Below, piece by piece: positions 23,374-34,276 of a stretch of 64,000 nucleotides of DNA. This DNA comes from Rhizopus sp. PT2906 (lineage: Eukaryota > Mucoromycota > Mucoromycetes > Mucorales > Rhizopodaceae). The position numbers were made by a program, and so were the translations under genes. The notes under the pieces are model-generated. The model was not told the origin of the DNA and searched no databases. It saw nothing but the letters and a program-made list of their open reading frames with translations. Position 1 is the stretch's first letter. Each line of letters opens with the position of its first letter. The stretch lies in NCBI GenBank assembly GCA_025529335.1, contig JAMYHX010000112.1, positions 1 through 64,000 on the forward strand, written 5' to 3'.

Positions 23374-24138
23374 TAGTGCCCTGACAAAAGTGTTTGCCAT
23401 GTTTTAAGTCAGTTTTTTTGTTGTTTTGTTGTTATTACAGACTACACAGTTAAGAAAGTGACCCTTTTGTAGCTCTGTTACAGTTATAAGATAACAAAAT
23501 AATGAAGAAAGGCCGACAGCATTAGAATATCGAAAAAAATGAGAATTTTAAAGCAAGTTTTGTCTAATATTTGGTGGGTCCATCACGAACTTGCCGATTT
23601 CAAAGCTCGGCTCGTCTGTCCAGTGCTCATGGTTTTTAGCAAAGATATGCCTTGCCTTTTGCTGTTTTTCGTTCAAGAATGACTTCTTGACAACCATACG
23701 AGAAACTTAGCCAAGTTTTTTAAGTTCTTTGCGTATGGTGTCTTCACAAGCCTTGGTGCTGATCAGCTGTCCAATCTCTTGAAGAGTAGCACAGCTATTT
23801 GCACGTACTACTCTTCCCAGCTCTCTTCTTTTCCTATCATTGAAGATAGGAGGTCTTCCAGACCTGGGCTTCGTCTCTACTGTTCCATGTTTTTTCCATT
23901 GCTCGTAAACTCGACGTACAGTTCTTTCGGAAATGTTTTCTTCAATGGCAATTTGTACAGCTGAAATGCTTTCGCAGCGTCTAGCAACAATTTTTTCTTT
24001 TTGAGACAAAGTTAAACGAGGTATTTTATGTGTTTAGAAGAGAAAAATATATGAAAGAAAGAAAAGGTACGCTCTTATTCATCGAGCATCTTTCAAAAAA
24101 AAAACAAACTGACTTTTAAAACTTTTTCGAGGGCACTG
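23374..24138 (-). mobile_element. Internally deleted Tc1/mariner element with terminal inverted repeats
   Basis: Ends: the left end (from 23374) begins TAGTGCCCTGAC and the right end, read inwards from 24138, begins CAGTGCCCTCGA. Both continue with AAAAGT and, further in, AAGTCAGTTT. Each end is flanked by TA (23372-23373; 24139-24140), the usual Tc1 target duplication. The minus strand inside encodes the N-terminal helix-turn-helix domains of a transposase (SERTVRRVYEQWKKHG, TKPRSGRPP), then a stop, HIFAKNHEHWTDE, and an abrupt end. The catalytic domain is missing, so the element cannot move itself. Length is 765 bp. Confidence 0.8.
23707..24009 (-). pseudogene. Tc1-type transposase N-terminal fragment
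   Basis: A 100-codon frame with paired helix-turn-helix motifs (ISAVQIAIEENISERTVRRV; RSGRPPIFNDRKRREL), ended by a stop after KELKKLG. The reading continues past the stop as SRMVVKKSFLNEKQQKARH to about 23600. The DDE domain is deleted. Confidence 0.8.
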
Positions 24139-24282
24139 TACAGCCAATAAACAAGTGTGACACTTTGGACACCCCATTTCAGTATCGAAAAGCCAACCGT
24201 CACAGGTAAGCCGCCCTACAAATGAATCCATCAAGACCAACCTAATTAAATCCCTTCCCTTTAATTATCACCGGTCTTACAA

Positions 24283-25071
24283 ATGGTAAACATAGCATAG
24301 AATGCAATCATCCATCCATCCATCCATCTGTCTATACGAGCTAGAAGACTGTTCAGTTAGTAAAGTTTGGCCGATTTAACAAGAGCAGCCAGTGAAAAGG
24401 GGAAAAAAGAGCGACAGTCCTTATTATTACGACTAATGTTAAGCACAAGGAAGGAGGGGAAAATAACATTTTGGCCATTGATGCATTGAGAATTATGAAA
24501 GCAACCTCTTTGATTTCAGACACTCTCACATACACATACACTAGTTCACTAGATATATTAAGCGACACGATTGTTAAGCAGACAGATGGAGGGGGGGAAA
24601 TTGGATAGATTTGCTTCTCAATATTAAAAAGTCCATGAACTAACAGTATACATTTTCTAGGCTGCCATTAAAGCACACGAACTCCGTAACAAGAACAAGG
24701 CTGAGCTTCTCAAGATCCTTGACGAACAAAAGCAAGCTCTTGCTAACCTCCGTGTTCAAAAGGTTGCCGGTGGTAGAGCTCAAGAACTGTAAGTATAGTG
24801 TGTAAATGATATTGCTGTAGCTGACCCGTGTATATGCAGCGGTGAAGCCCGTAAGAACGTTGCTCGTGTCTTGACTGTCATCAACCAAACCCAACGTGAA
24901 CAACTCCGTCTCTTCTACCAAAAGAAGAAGTACGTTCCTTTGGATCTCCGTGTCAAGAAGACCCGTGCTATGCGTAGAGCTTTGACTCCTTATGAAAAGT
25001 CCTTGAAGACTGTTCGTCAACAAAAGAAGTTGGCTCACTTCCCTCTTCGCAAGTACGCTGTCAAGGCTTAA
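24283..25071 (+). CDS. RPL35: 60S ribosomal protein L35 (uL29)
   Basis: Component of the large cytosolic subunit at the exit tunnel. Exons 24283-24285 (ATG alone), 24661-24788 and 24840-25071 give 120 residues (human 123). The mature sequence starts AAIKAHELRNKNKAELL and ends FPLRKYAVKA; ARVLTVINQTQREQLRLFY and KKTRAMRRALTPYE are family hallmarks. The start codon is inferred: exon 2 opens in phase 0 without a Met, and the nearest good ATG|GTAAAC junction is at 24283. Intron 1 (375 bp) is long for this genome, has a CTAAC branch-like site about 20 bp before its end, and carries a (CATC)n tract about 25 bp after its donor. Confidence 0.9.
24305..24330 (+). repeat. (CATC)n tract in RPL35 intron 1
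   Basis: Sense-strand CATC is repeated about five times shortly after the intron 1 donor. Similar tracts in the same orientation lie near the 5' ends of RPS5 and RPL10A. Confidence 0.85.
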
Positions 25072-26794
25072 ATTGTGCTTCTCTTGACAATAAAAGATTT
25101 TGTATAATACAGTTCTTTGTTTTTTATTCTATTCTGGCGATTAGAAATACAAGCTTGCTTAAAGTATCTTTATTTGCCTTTGCTATTACTAAACATGATT
25201 GAAGACTAGAAATGTCATTGATAATTCCATTTGACATATTACAAGCCAAAGTCCCTGAGGTTAGTCAGGTGTTTAATATATTGCCAATTACTCAGTTTAG
25301 CACAGTTGTACTGGAAAGGCGCGTTAATTGATGACCCACCAAGTATTGAAAATATCCATCACTACAAATTGGATCCTACTTTACACTTCAACACCAAATC
25401 CCATTCACCGTCACGACTCGCCCAATGCACCCCAAGTGCCACATCTGGAATCTCTTTTCTTTTGTTTGCCAGTTCACAAATGTTGCCAAATGAGCACCAT
25501 CGAGAAATTTTATAACTTTTTCCAAAATCTCCAGAGCTTCACCTGCACAACATGGGCAACCACAACAAAATAAGTAGACCAATTCAAATAAGGAAAGGAA
25601 ATAGTTATCACTTAAATTATTCTATCGCGAGAATCGAGTTTACAACCAAAAGAGTACCCGGCCAACACTACATGCACCAGAAAAAAGGCTAATGCTACGG
25701 GGCGCTTCTTTTCTAGGCATTACCTGTAAGACTGTTTAATAGGATATCCTTTAACATAAAATAATTCATTATAATTACACGTAAAATATATCAATAGTAA
25801 CATTTCTTTTTATCTCCTTGAAAAGAAACAAACCAAGTTGGTGAAAAATTTTGTCGGGGGACATCATACGTAGTATTGGTCTAACTTCTGGTGCACGTAG
25901 TGTTCACTATAATGCTTTCAATATGTTTTTCGCTAGCAAAACGATAATAATTGATAATTTGCCGTCTAATCATAAACTATATGCTTTTCAACGATAAGAA
26001 ATTCTGAACAGTTCTTCAGTCTTATCCCCCTTCAGCTGTAGGTCAAAGCCTATACAAAGATCCAATGATACATTTTCTGGTATATGGTGACATTGAATAC
26101 TACCTGCATGCATATGCAGGTTTCAAATAGTATAAATAACCCAAAATCTTATTGAGATAGCCGACATCAATTTAGATCACAACAACTTCTCTTATTTTAT
26201 CTTATATCTTTAACATCTTCTTTATTTCATTTTTTACTTTATCTCACAAGACTTGGCATTATATTGTTCTTTATTGATCTTATATTAAGATCTGGTGGAG
26301 TCACTATAATACCAAATTTTATTCAAAAACTATATATAAACTTTACTACCCTTATTAACACCCAGTAACACCAAGATAGTTTAAATGTTTCATCTTTACT
26401 TTCTTACTATACCTTTTATTATATTCCCTTCTTTCTACTGCTTTTTAATCAATATTAGCAAGAATTCTAAACACACAAACAATAAAGCTACTATTTAACA
26501 AAGTTACTTCCAATGGCATTACGTTCAACACGCATTGCTTGGTCGCAAGAGTATAAATGGTTTTCTAGGATCAGTCTCATAATAAACATCAAAGGATCCA
26601 AAACCATCACCTTTTCCCGAGAGCTTTACACTATTTCACTTTTACTTTTTGCGACATCATTTTGACAAAAGATGTACATGCGCATAGTTTAACCCTTTTT
26701 CTGATATAAGAAAATCTTTTTTTATTTTTAAAAAAAAAGTGTATATAAACAGCCCCTTTTTTGTTGTTGCGTCGTATACAAAGAATGAACATGT
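25072..26794. other. Gene-poor stretch between RPL35 and RPS5
   Basis: No recognised gene. A minus-strand frame at 25362-25535 looks coding (listed separately). Nearby, a short minus-strand frame at about 25655-25735 begins MPRKEAPRSISLFSG. A 7-bp inverted repeat (CCTGCAT/ATGCAGG) sits at 26103-26120. The remainder is AT-rich. Confidence 0.4.
25362..25535 (-). pseudogene. Unrecognised coding-like fragment
   Basis: An open stretch of 57 codons before the stop reads SGDFGKSYKISRWCSFGN then KEIPDVALGVHWASRDGEWD and LVLKCKVG. The composition is protein-like and better than the overlapping frames, but it has no start codon and no homologue I recognise. It could be the last exon of a small gene whose first exon is near 25735, or a relic. 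Confidence 0.25.
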
Positions 26795-27509
26795 TTATCG
26801 GTTGGCTATATTAAAAACGATAAGTAAGAAAAAGTAAGACAAACAAAACAATCAACTTACACTTGGCAACACGTTCAAGTTCATCCTTCTTCTTGATAGC
26901 ATAAGAGTTGGCAGAACCCTTGGCAGCGTTGATCAATTCGTCAGCAAGACATTCAGCAATAGTCTTGATGTTACGGAAAGCAGCTTCACGAGCACCGATG
27001 GTCAACAAGGAGATGGCTTGGTTGACACGACGGAGAGGAGAAACATCAACAGCTTGACGACGGACGGTACCTTGAGAACCAATACGGGTGGAGTCTTCAC
27101 GAGGACCACAGTTGATGATGGCATCAACAAGGATTTGAAGAGGGTTGGCATCGGTCAACAAGTGAATGATCTCGAAAGCATGTTGAACAATACGGGCAGC
27201 CATGAGCTTCTTACCGTTGTTGCGACCATGCATCATCAAGGAGTTGGTCAAACGTTCAACAATGGGGCACTATTGAGATGTAAGTCACATGTCAAAGATG
27301 ATCATTTCAATCTTTACCTGAGCCTTACGGAAACGCTTGACAGCGAAACGACCGGCAGTGTGAGGCAAGAAGACGTGTTGACGGATTTGAATGTAGTCTT
27401 GAAGGGAGATGTCCTTAACTTCAACGTCTTCATAAGACCATTTGTTGAACAATTTACGAGTACCATCGGCGGTGGCGCTAACGTTAGCGGGTAAACCTAA
27501 AGCAGGCAT
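26795..27509 (-). CDS. RPS5: 40S ribosomal protein S5 (uS7)
   Basis: Small-subunit head protein near the decoding and E sites. Exons 27509-27318, 27269-26861 and 26805-26795 give 203 residues (human 204). Hallmarks: RLTNSLMMHGRNNGKKLMA, PREDSTRIGSQGTVRRQAVD, VDVSPLRRVNQAI and NIKTIAECLADELINAAKGS. The final exon is 11 nt; the donor inside T|GTAAGT and acceptor ATAG give the universal ...AKSNR end. The gene probably also has an intron in its 5' leader, since a (CATC)n tract and a pyrimidine-rich stretch precede a TAG just before the ATG. Confidence 0.95.
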
Positions 27510-27544
27510 GATGGTCTATCATATCATATTGTGTGTTGTTGAAT

Positions 27545-27685
27545 AAATGGATGGATGGATGGATGGATGATGATTTGAAGGATAAATGTGATAAATTGAT
27601 GGAAATATCAATAAGGAGGATGGATTGATGAGAATAGACGATAAAATAGGTTAGTGAGGACGTTCTTTTGGATGGATGGATAGCC
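27545..27685 (-). repeat. (CATC)n tracts upstream of RPS5
   Basis: Two tetranucleotide tracts, at about 27546-27572 and 27668-27682, read as (CATC)n on the RPS5 sense strand. They lie 40-170 bp upstream of the start codon, probably in the leader or a leader intron. Confidence 0.85.
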
Positions 27686-28283
27686 TATTGAGTCAGTATT
27701 TACCTATTATTTACGAGAAAAGAGGAGGATTCCTTCGATCCACTTCTTGCGGATGGCTTTCCATTCAACAGGGTATACAAATCAAACTCAGATATCTGAA
27801 TTCGAAATGCTTGTTCCTCTGTGTCAAGAGAGTCATAATACAGCGCTGATTGTCTTATAATGTATCGTCATGTTGGTGAATAAATTCATTTAATATCAAT
27901 ATAGAATAGATATTGACAGTATAATGTGCTATGCAAATAAGCACTCTAGTAAAGCCCTTAAAGTCTACTTACACACATTTCTTTTCGTTTTGGTATAAAA
28001 CTAAGCAAAGACGAAACTGTATTGGATGGTAAGCCATCTTGTAGGCATAAGATAGTTTTTGAACAGCAACTTCTAATCTTACCTTCAAAGAAGAGAGGAA
28101 GATATTAGTTTAAGAAAATCGCTACAACTGTCTTTTTCTATTTGTCAAAAAAAAAGGGCCCTGTTGGCTCATGCCTTATCCTTTCGTTTTACTTTGCATA
28201 CTTTTAATACTAAAGAATACATATAATATATGTTGTATTTTGCGTGAGCGCACCTCAAGTAGATTGATTTAGTATACATAAAT

Positions 28284-28314
<31 letters not shown>

Positions 28315-28407
28315 TGAACAGTATGAATCCAGCTGATGACTGCAATGTTTTGTTGCCATTTATTTGAATTCTTTGTACAATAAAAAATAATGAGGATTCT
28401 TTTTTCT
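27686..28407. repeat. Intergenic stretch with a (CA)n microsatellite
   Basis: No gene seen. A (CA)n run of about 13 units lies at 28285-28312. The left end is the RPS5 promoter and the right end the 3' region of SEM1. Confidence 0.5.
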
Positions 28408-28781
28408 TTACATCTTCATTGGTTGTGGCTGATTTGGTTCTTTCTCGAGTTCAGCACTACAAGAGAGCAATATTAAGATCTAGTAACAGACAAGAATAAA
28501 ATAAAAAAAGTTACCGTAATTGCTTTGAGAAAGCATCATCAATATCATCGTCATCCCAATTGTCTTCCCAAAAATGAGCATCACTTTGATCTTCTTCATC
28601 CTCACCCCAATCTAAGGTTCATTATGTCAATTATACAAGTAAATACTTTTATAACTGCATTGCACAAACCTTCTGTAGCAAATTCTTCAAATTCATCATC
28701 TTCTTCAAGCACTCCAAGGGCAGCAAGGTTCTTTTCTTCGGTTATGCTCTTTTGTTTGTCTTGATTTTGTGTAGTTGCCAT
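28408..28781 (-). CDS. SEM1: 26S proteasome lid subunit SEM1/DSS1
   Basis: A small acidic protein shared by the proteasome lid, TREX-2 and BRCA2-type complexes. Exons 28781-28670, 28611-28515 and 28456-28408 give 85 residues. The acidic aromatic core is clear: LEEDDEFEEF followed by DWGEDEEDQ, HFWEDNWDDDDIDDAF, SKQLRAELEK. The intervening (GT-AG) introns are about 58 bp. The protein ends in NQPQPMKM. Confidence 0.95.
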
Positions 28782-30022
28782 ATTTAATGTGAAAGGAGAA
28801 GAGAGTAAAGAAACGCGTAACCTCAGCAGAGCATTAGAAGTGTCGTAAGCCAATGGGGTGCGTATAGCTAAAGTGAGTGACGTATTATATGCGGAATTTG
28901 AATTTACATTGTATTGATGTGTCAAGCCTGTATGAGTGTCTTACAAAATAAGGAGATGTAAAGTCCAGAATGATCGAGACGGTGCGACTTTTTTTATTTT
29001 TTTTTTTAGTCATACAAGCAAAACTTGATTTATTGATACACATCACTATGATGTCTTTGTTGTTATCAGTTAAGAGTTTCACCTGAAAAAGTTAATTAGT
29101 ACTTTCTGCGTATAGTGTTACACTTACTGGTGTATGTTATCGATTCTAATCAGCTACTAAAACACACAGCTGCTATAATTTGAAGAGGAGATGTACTTGA
29201 TATTTAAAAGACAAATAATAAGGAGACACATACTATTCTACCGCTTCATACATGTGTAAAAATTTCTTTATGCAAGAGAGGACGTTACACTATGTTTAAA
29301 TTACTACAGAAAAAAAAGGAACAAATAGTGGCTAGTTTACACTCGGCATAATTTATCCTCAAAGCACCGCGCATTCATGCTGACGTGTGCCTGAGCTAAA
29401 AGAAGTAAAGGAATATGAAATTCCGTAGCTGAAACAGGGAAACGTACATGTATATATCATATTTGCCTTTTTCTTTATTGGCCGTGGCTTGCAAATAAAA
29501 CCTTGTCTTTCAACTTTATATTCCGTTTTTCCATAGCTTGAATATTACTGTAATATATGTTGATGTACGCTATCTCCAGAAAGTAACATCGTTTCAAGAG
29601 GTCGTACTTTATATATTTTGTATTATAAATTTTGAATTATGCAATATTACTTTAGAAAATACTATAGAAAAAACTGCATTTTTAACTCATTATCAACACA
29701 ATCACATGACTAAGGACGCCACATTGTCATGACAACTTCTTCAAGATGCTCTATAATTCATACCGGAAACTGTCGCCGTTTTCTGGAACAGATTGAGCCG
29801 CGCCACATATATACGCATAAGCTCAGCCCCGGATTGGATTAACTGCGGTATCAGGTTATTTTCGCTTGCTCTGTGTGGGGCGGAGATAAGGCTTACTGTC
29901 TCACCAAGTCCCAAAACTCAGGCCATGGAGCAATTGAAATCGAAATCCGAAAGCCGGTCCAAAACTATAAATTTGTATTTTTTTTTCTGACGCCTTTTCC
30001 TTTCCAAAAAAAAAAAAAATTA
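28782..30022. other. Intergenic stretch between SEM1 and the CAP-Gly gene
   Basis: About 1.2 kb with no protein-like frame beyond short A/T-rich ones. A frame at 29538-29732 shows no domain. I see no tRNA. The two flanking genes diverge, so promoters of both lie here. Confidence 0.45.
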
Positions 30023-30902
30023 ATGTTTCGAAAAGCAAAGAAGCTTTCACAGCGTCTTGGACTCAAAAAGGAAAATTGTACAAATCAAGAGAGAAAAAGA
30101 GAAGAGAATCTGTCGTCAATATTGAAATCAGAAAATAGCAGTATGACTGGAAGCACCACAGCTAGTTTGGAAACAACGAGTTCTCAAAGTTCAACAAATG
30201 AAAGCACAGAGATCAAGATGACAAGACCAAGCCTATCAAAGTCATATACGACTCCTACCTGTCCACCAACCGAACGAAAGGAGCGTCGATCGATTGCTGC
30301 AGACACAAATGATCTCGAGCTGTTACTATCAATGGAAACACAGGCTAGATTAGACGCACTAGCGGAACGAGAAAAGCAAAAAAAGCAAGACGACGCAGTG
30401 CCATTCAGTCGTCCTACGACCATCAAGTTTGAACTCCCTGTCACACCACCCCGTTCTAGATCACCTAACCAACGGTTGACTTACCCAAGAGCACGACCCA
30501 CACGATCTCTTCCCGAGGAAGGACTGACGGCAAACGCAAAACGAAAAAAGAGATCAAGTTGGCGGTATCTGTTTGGAGATCGAAGTGATGATGATGAAGA
30601 AGTGACGCCTTATGTGACCATGGATGCTCGTGTGAGACTGAAGCTAAGACCTTTACCTACCTTTGGATATGTTAGATTCATTGGCGGCGTTGAATTTGGA
30701 AAAGGCGAATGGGTTGGAGTGGAATTAGACCACGGTGGTAAATTATTTATTGATTTTCACGGCCCCCTCATATTTACTCACACACACACACATTATAGTT
30801 GGCAATTGCGATGGTAGCGTGAATGGACATAGATACTTTACGACCGATCCTCGTCGTGGTATTTTTTGTAAACGTCATGATCTGGAAGCAGTGGCGGAAT
30901 AA
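30023..30902 (+). CDS. CAP-Gly domain protein
   Basis: Two exons, 30023-30737 and 30799-30902, give 272 residues. The first 190 residues are low-complexity, Ser/Thr- and Lys/Arg-rich, with a likely nuclear-localisation or microtubule-binding basic patch (NAKRKKRSSWR). The C-terminal 75 residues form one CAP-Gly domain: GYVRFIGGVEFGKGEWVGVE, then across the intron GNCDGSVNGHRYF and RRGIFCKRHDLE. The usual GKNDG signature that binds EEY/F tails reads GNCDG here, so two of five residues differ. CAP-Gly proteins bind microtubule plus ends or tubulin; this one has no coiled coil, unlike CLIP-170. No close named relative is recognised. Confidence 0.85.
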
Positions 30903-32003
30903 TGGCTCAATCTCTTCATAATCCCATATACCCTTTTTTTTGTCTTTTATATTATAGTAATAGTTGTAATAATAGTAATAATAATGTAATAATGTAATAA
31001 TAATCACCTTGACTTTGATCACAAACATATTTATTAAAATAAATAAAATCCTTTATACATGTACAGAATGAAGTTGTCCTCTATTTGAGTTGGTGCATCT
31101 TTTCGTCTTTGACAGATATGTGATTGACTACTTTAAAATGAGCAACCATTTCTTTGTTTTTCATTTGACACATGTTTATATTTTCTGTATTCTTGATTAT
31201 TTTTATCCAAGGACAACCTTGTCTTTCAGGTGAATAAAACCTCTATATGCCTCTCTTTCTCGGAGCAGAAACCTATTTGCTTTCTCTACATATCTTTTCC
31301 AAACAGATATGAAAAGTTATTTTCCTATAAAAAAAAACATAAGAAACCCCTGAGATATGGATTATGAATCATAATTTCCAAAATTACCGATTGCCCTTCA
31401 CTTCCGAACTCCGGTGTAAGCTTTATTCCCGGTAACTTAATTTCAAAAAAAAGGTAACATTGGTAACATTCAAATGTGTTACTTGTTAAATCTAACATAT
31501 CAGGCGGGGTGTTTGTCTTTTCTTAACTGCCATCAATAAGAAACTATTGTATAACTTGGTTTGTTATTTCTTCCAATTATACATGCGCTATGACCATTTT
31601 CTCTCGAGGCTGAATTGACTTTAATATTCTGTCAAAATGCAATAAAATTCTCTTTGTAGACTAAGCAAGCATGTGTGATGCAGGGGTGTCACATCCCTCG
31701 TTTCATTATTCTCAAGAACTGTTTGATTGTTTGACTATAAATAACACGATTCATAGTGGTAGAGAGATCTATTCAGGGGGGGTTTGGTGATATCTCATTA
31801 TAGCAAAATGTCTCTATTTCTTTCCTTCCTTATTCAATAAAGTATCAGTAATATTGAACTTGTTCGATAATTCGTTTCTAACTCTTTTACATTATATCAT
31901 GATCCATCAGTAGTAATAACGATTGAATGATAACAACATTTTTTTGTATATATACAAAGGTAGAGTTATTTTTATTAAAAGAGGCAATGTACGCTACTAT
32001 ATG
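30903..32003. other. Intergenic stretch
   Basis: About 1.1 kb between the convergent CAP-Gly and bHLH genes. No coding-like frame or RNA gene recognised; (TAA/TAG)-rich sequence at 30950-31010. Confidence 0.45.
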
Positions 32004-32514
32004 CTATGGACAGAAAGACATTTTGATATCTTGTTGTGGTGGAGAATTGGGTGGTGAAACAGATTGACCCAGTTGCTGTCGAAGCTGGTTATTTTCTTCT
32101 TGCATTGCACGAATATAGTCAATCGCATATCGCAGCACTTTGGCTCGATGGCATTTTGGACCTCCGTTCTCTGCTGAACGTGGCACTAACGTTGACAGTT
32201 CATTCACTAATGTGTTCTTTTTTTTTTTTTTTACAAAAGTAGTCAGCATACAAACGGGCTATTAAAATAGTTGGCCATACCAAATTATCTCTTCTTCTTC
32301 GCTCTACCCGATTATGTGTCTCTCTTCGTTGTCTGATTCTACTCATGGCCGTATCACTATCGACACTGACTTTATTTAAAATATTGACGCCATGCAAGAC
32401 AAGCTTATTCGGTTGCTTTTCTAGTTCATGCAGCTTCTTGGCCATGCTATCAGGACTATAAATTTTTATTCGTTCTTGTATTGGATAAGAAGCTCTTCTT
32501 TCTGATATAGACAT
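32004..32514 (-). CDS. bHLH-leucine zipper transcription factor
   Basis: Exons 32514-32281 and 32216-32004 give 148 residues. The basic region RRETHNRVERRRRDN carries the H-E-R pattern of E-box (CACGTG) binders, and helix 1 spans the intron (DNLNTLVNELSTLVP). Helix 2 is KCHRAKVLRYAIDYIRAMQ, continuing as a zipper (EENNQLRQQLGQ). It resembles USF/Ino4-type fungal factors. An in-frame ATG at 32538 would add 8 residues; I chose 32514. The acceptor (AAAAAAG|AACAC) is unusual, but it is the only one that keeps helix 1 in phase. Confidence 0.85.
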
Positions 32515-34276
32515 CTTTTGTGTTGTAAGTGAATGCATGAGCAAATAAAGAAAAAAGAGAGAATATAGAAAAGGTGAGATTTTATACTAAAATATGCTGT
32601 AGATCAAATTGAGATTACGGTGTGGCAAGGGTCAATAGAAATTACCGCAAAATTCCCTCAGGCACGCCCTGATACTTGTACTACCCCCTTCTTTTTCTTC
32701 AATGTTCCAATAGCAAAATATGAGCTATTATTGTTATTATCTCAATTTGCCTCTTTATTTTCTGTTTGTCTCTTATGATTAGCCAATCATATCACCTCAT
32801 TAATTGGCTCATCCCTCCAACGTTGGAGAATATTTCTATTTACAGCATTTGTGTGTATGTGAACAAAACATGATGTGGAGTCACTCAACTTTTCGACTTA
32901 ACAGGAAACTAAAGATGGGGTAAAAAAGAAAATAGACCAAAGTGTAGATATCTTTTATATACTATGCATTGGCTTATATTATCACAATAATCATTTTTAA
33001 CAGCCATCAAGCTTAGCAGTAAAGCTTTATGAGAGTTATTATAAGCTCATCTTTTCAAAAAGCAGGGGATTTCCAATCTTCTTTTGCACGTGTCATAATT
33101 TGTCTATTCATTGTTGGTCCTAATAATATGACATTAGTCAGACCAGTTGACTTTGTTTTAACAAAGTTTATCTTGGTAAACCCCCAATTTGCCCTTTAAG
33201 TTATATCAAATTGATCTCCTTTATATCGTACACTAAAGACACTATTGACTAGAATACCAGTCGGGTGCCCATGTTCAACTGGAAGTAGACAGTCGTGTCT
33301 GAAGCATGAAAAAACGACAAGCTTCGATGTCACTCAAAAGATTTATATTTGTTCTTAATGGTATTATTCACCTACTTTTAAAACAGGGATTTACTTGAAG
33401 TAGCCACATGTTTGAACTACAACAACAGCAATGAAAAAGAAAGAACTGGACAGTTGACACGAAAAAGTCTTTTTAGATAAACAATATTTTATTATTTAAA
33501 AATACAATACGCCTATAATAAAGTAATCAGTAAAAAGAAGTTTTTATGATAATAATAATAAGCCATTCAGGGTGTCAAGTTGAATCATTATGTGTTCATG
33601 TGAAGAAATTCAACAAAATAAATTTTGCTAAAACATCATCATGGCTTTATAAATATTGTTTGTTTACTTACCCTTTTGAAACTTGAAGGGAATAAAAAAG
33701 AAGAGGGGGCCGTTATTTATTTAAAAAAAAAAAAGCTTGTCAAAAATTTTTTTTCCATAGTCACGGGCGGATACTCAATAAGGAAGTTTTTTTTGTCATG
33801 CCTAATAAATGAGTCTTTGCTTATAGGGAAGCAAGTTGTTTAAAGTAGAGAAAGAAAGGAGAGGAAGAAAGTCTAGTTATTAAAAGAAAAAAAAAAGAGA
33901 CTGTTTTATTAAAAGAGTTCAAGATGGGTGCTGTCAACAAATAACTACAAAAAAAGAAACTGCTTCGTATTTGTTTGTTTGGTATTTCCAGACTTTTTTT
34001 TTTCTTCCTCTTCAAGCTTGCTTCAACTGCTTTATTTTCCTCCTCTTTTACATCCAATAATGATCATATTCAGCTTACCACAGCCTTTAAGCTTCTTTTT
34101 TTTTTTTCCGTGGTGATCGGGCCGGACTTGACGCTTGAAAGAGGAGGGGGGTGTCCCTAAGACTCTAGGCAGCTGCATTACACAAGAAAGGAGAGAGAGA
34201 ATATGCAAATTTCTTTTAGGTATATTTCCGCTTTTTTTTCCTTTTCTTTTCTTCTTTTGTATCTTTATTTTTCTTT
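32515..34276. other. Large intergenic stretch between divergent bHLH and DHHC genes
   Basis: About 1.8 kb. Several A- and T-runs (33719-33735, 34098-34108) and short frames without protein character. Upstream regions of both divergent genes lie here; long leaders are common for regulators such as bHLH factors. Confidence 0.45.

Noticed and set aside
27018..27494. 158-codon plus-strand frame
   Set aside because: It is the antisense of RPS5; strong codon bias of ribosomal-protein genes leaves long open antisense frames. The minus strand matches uS7 throughout.
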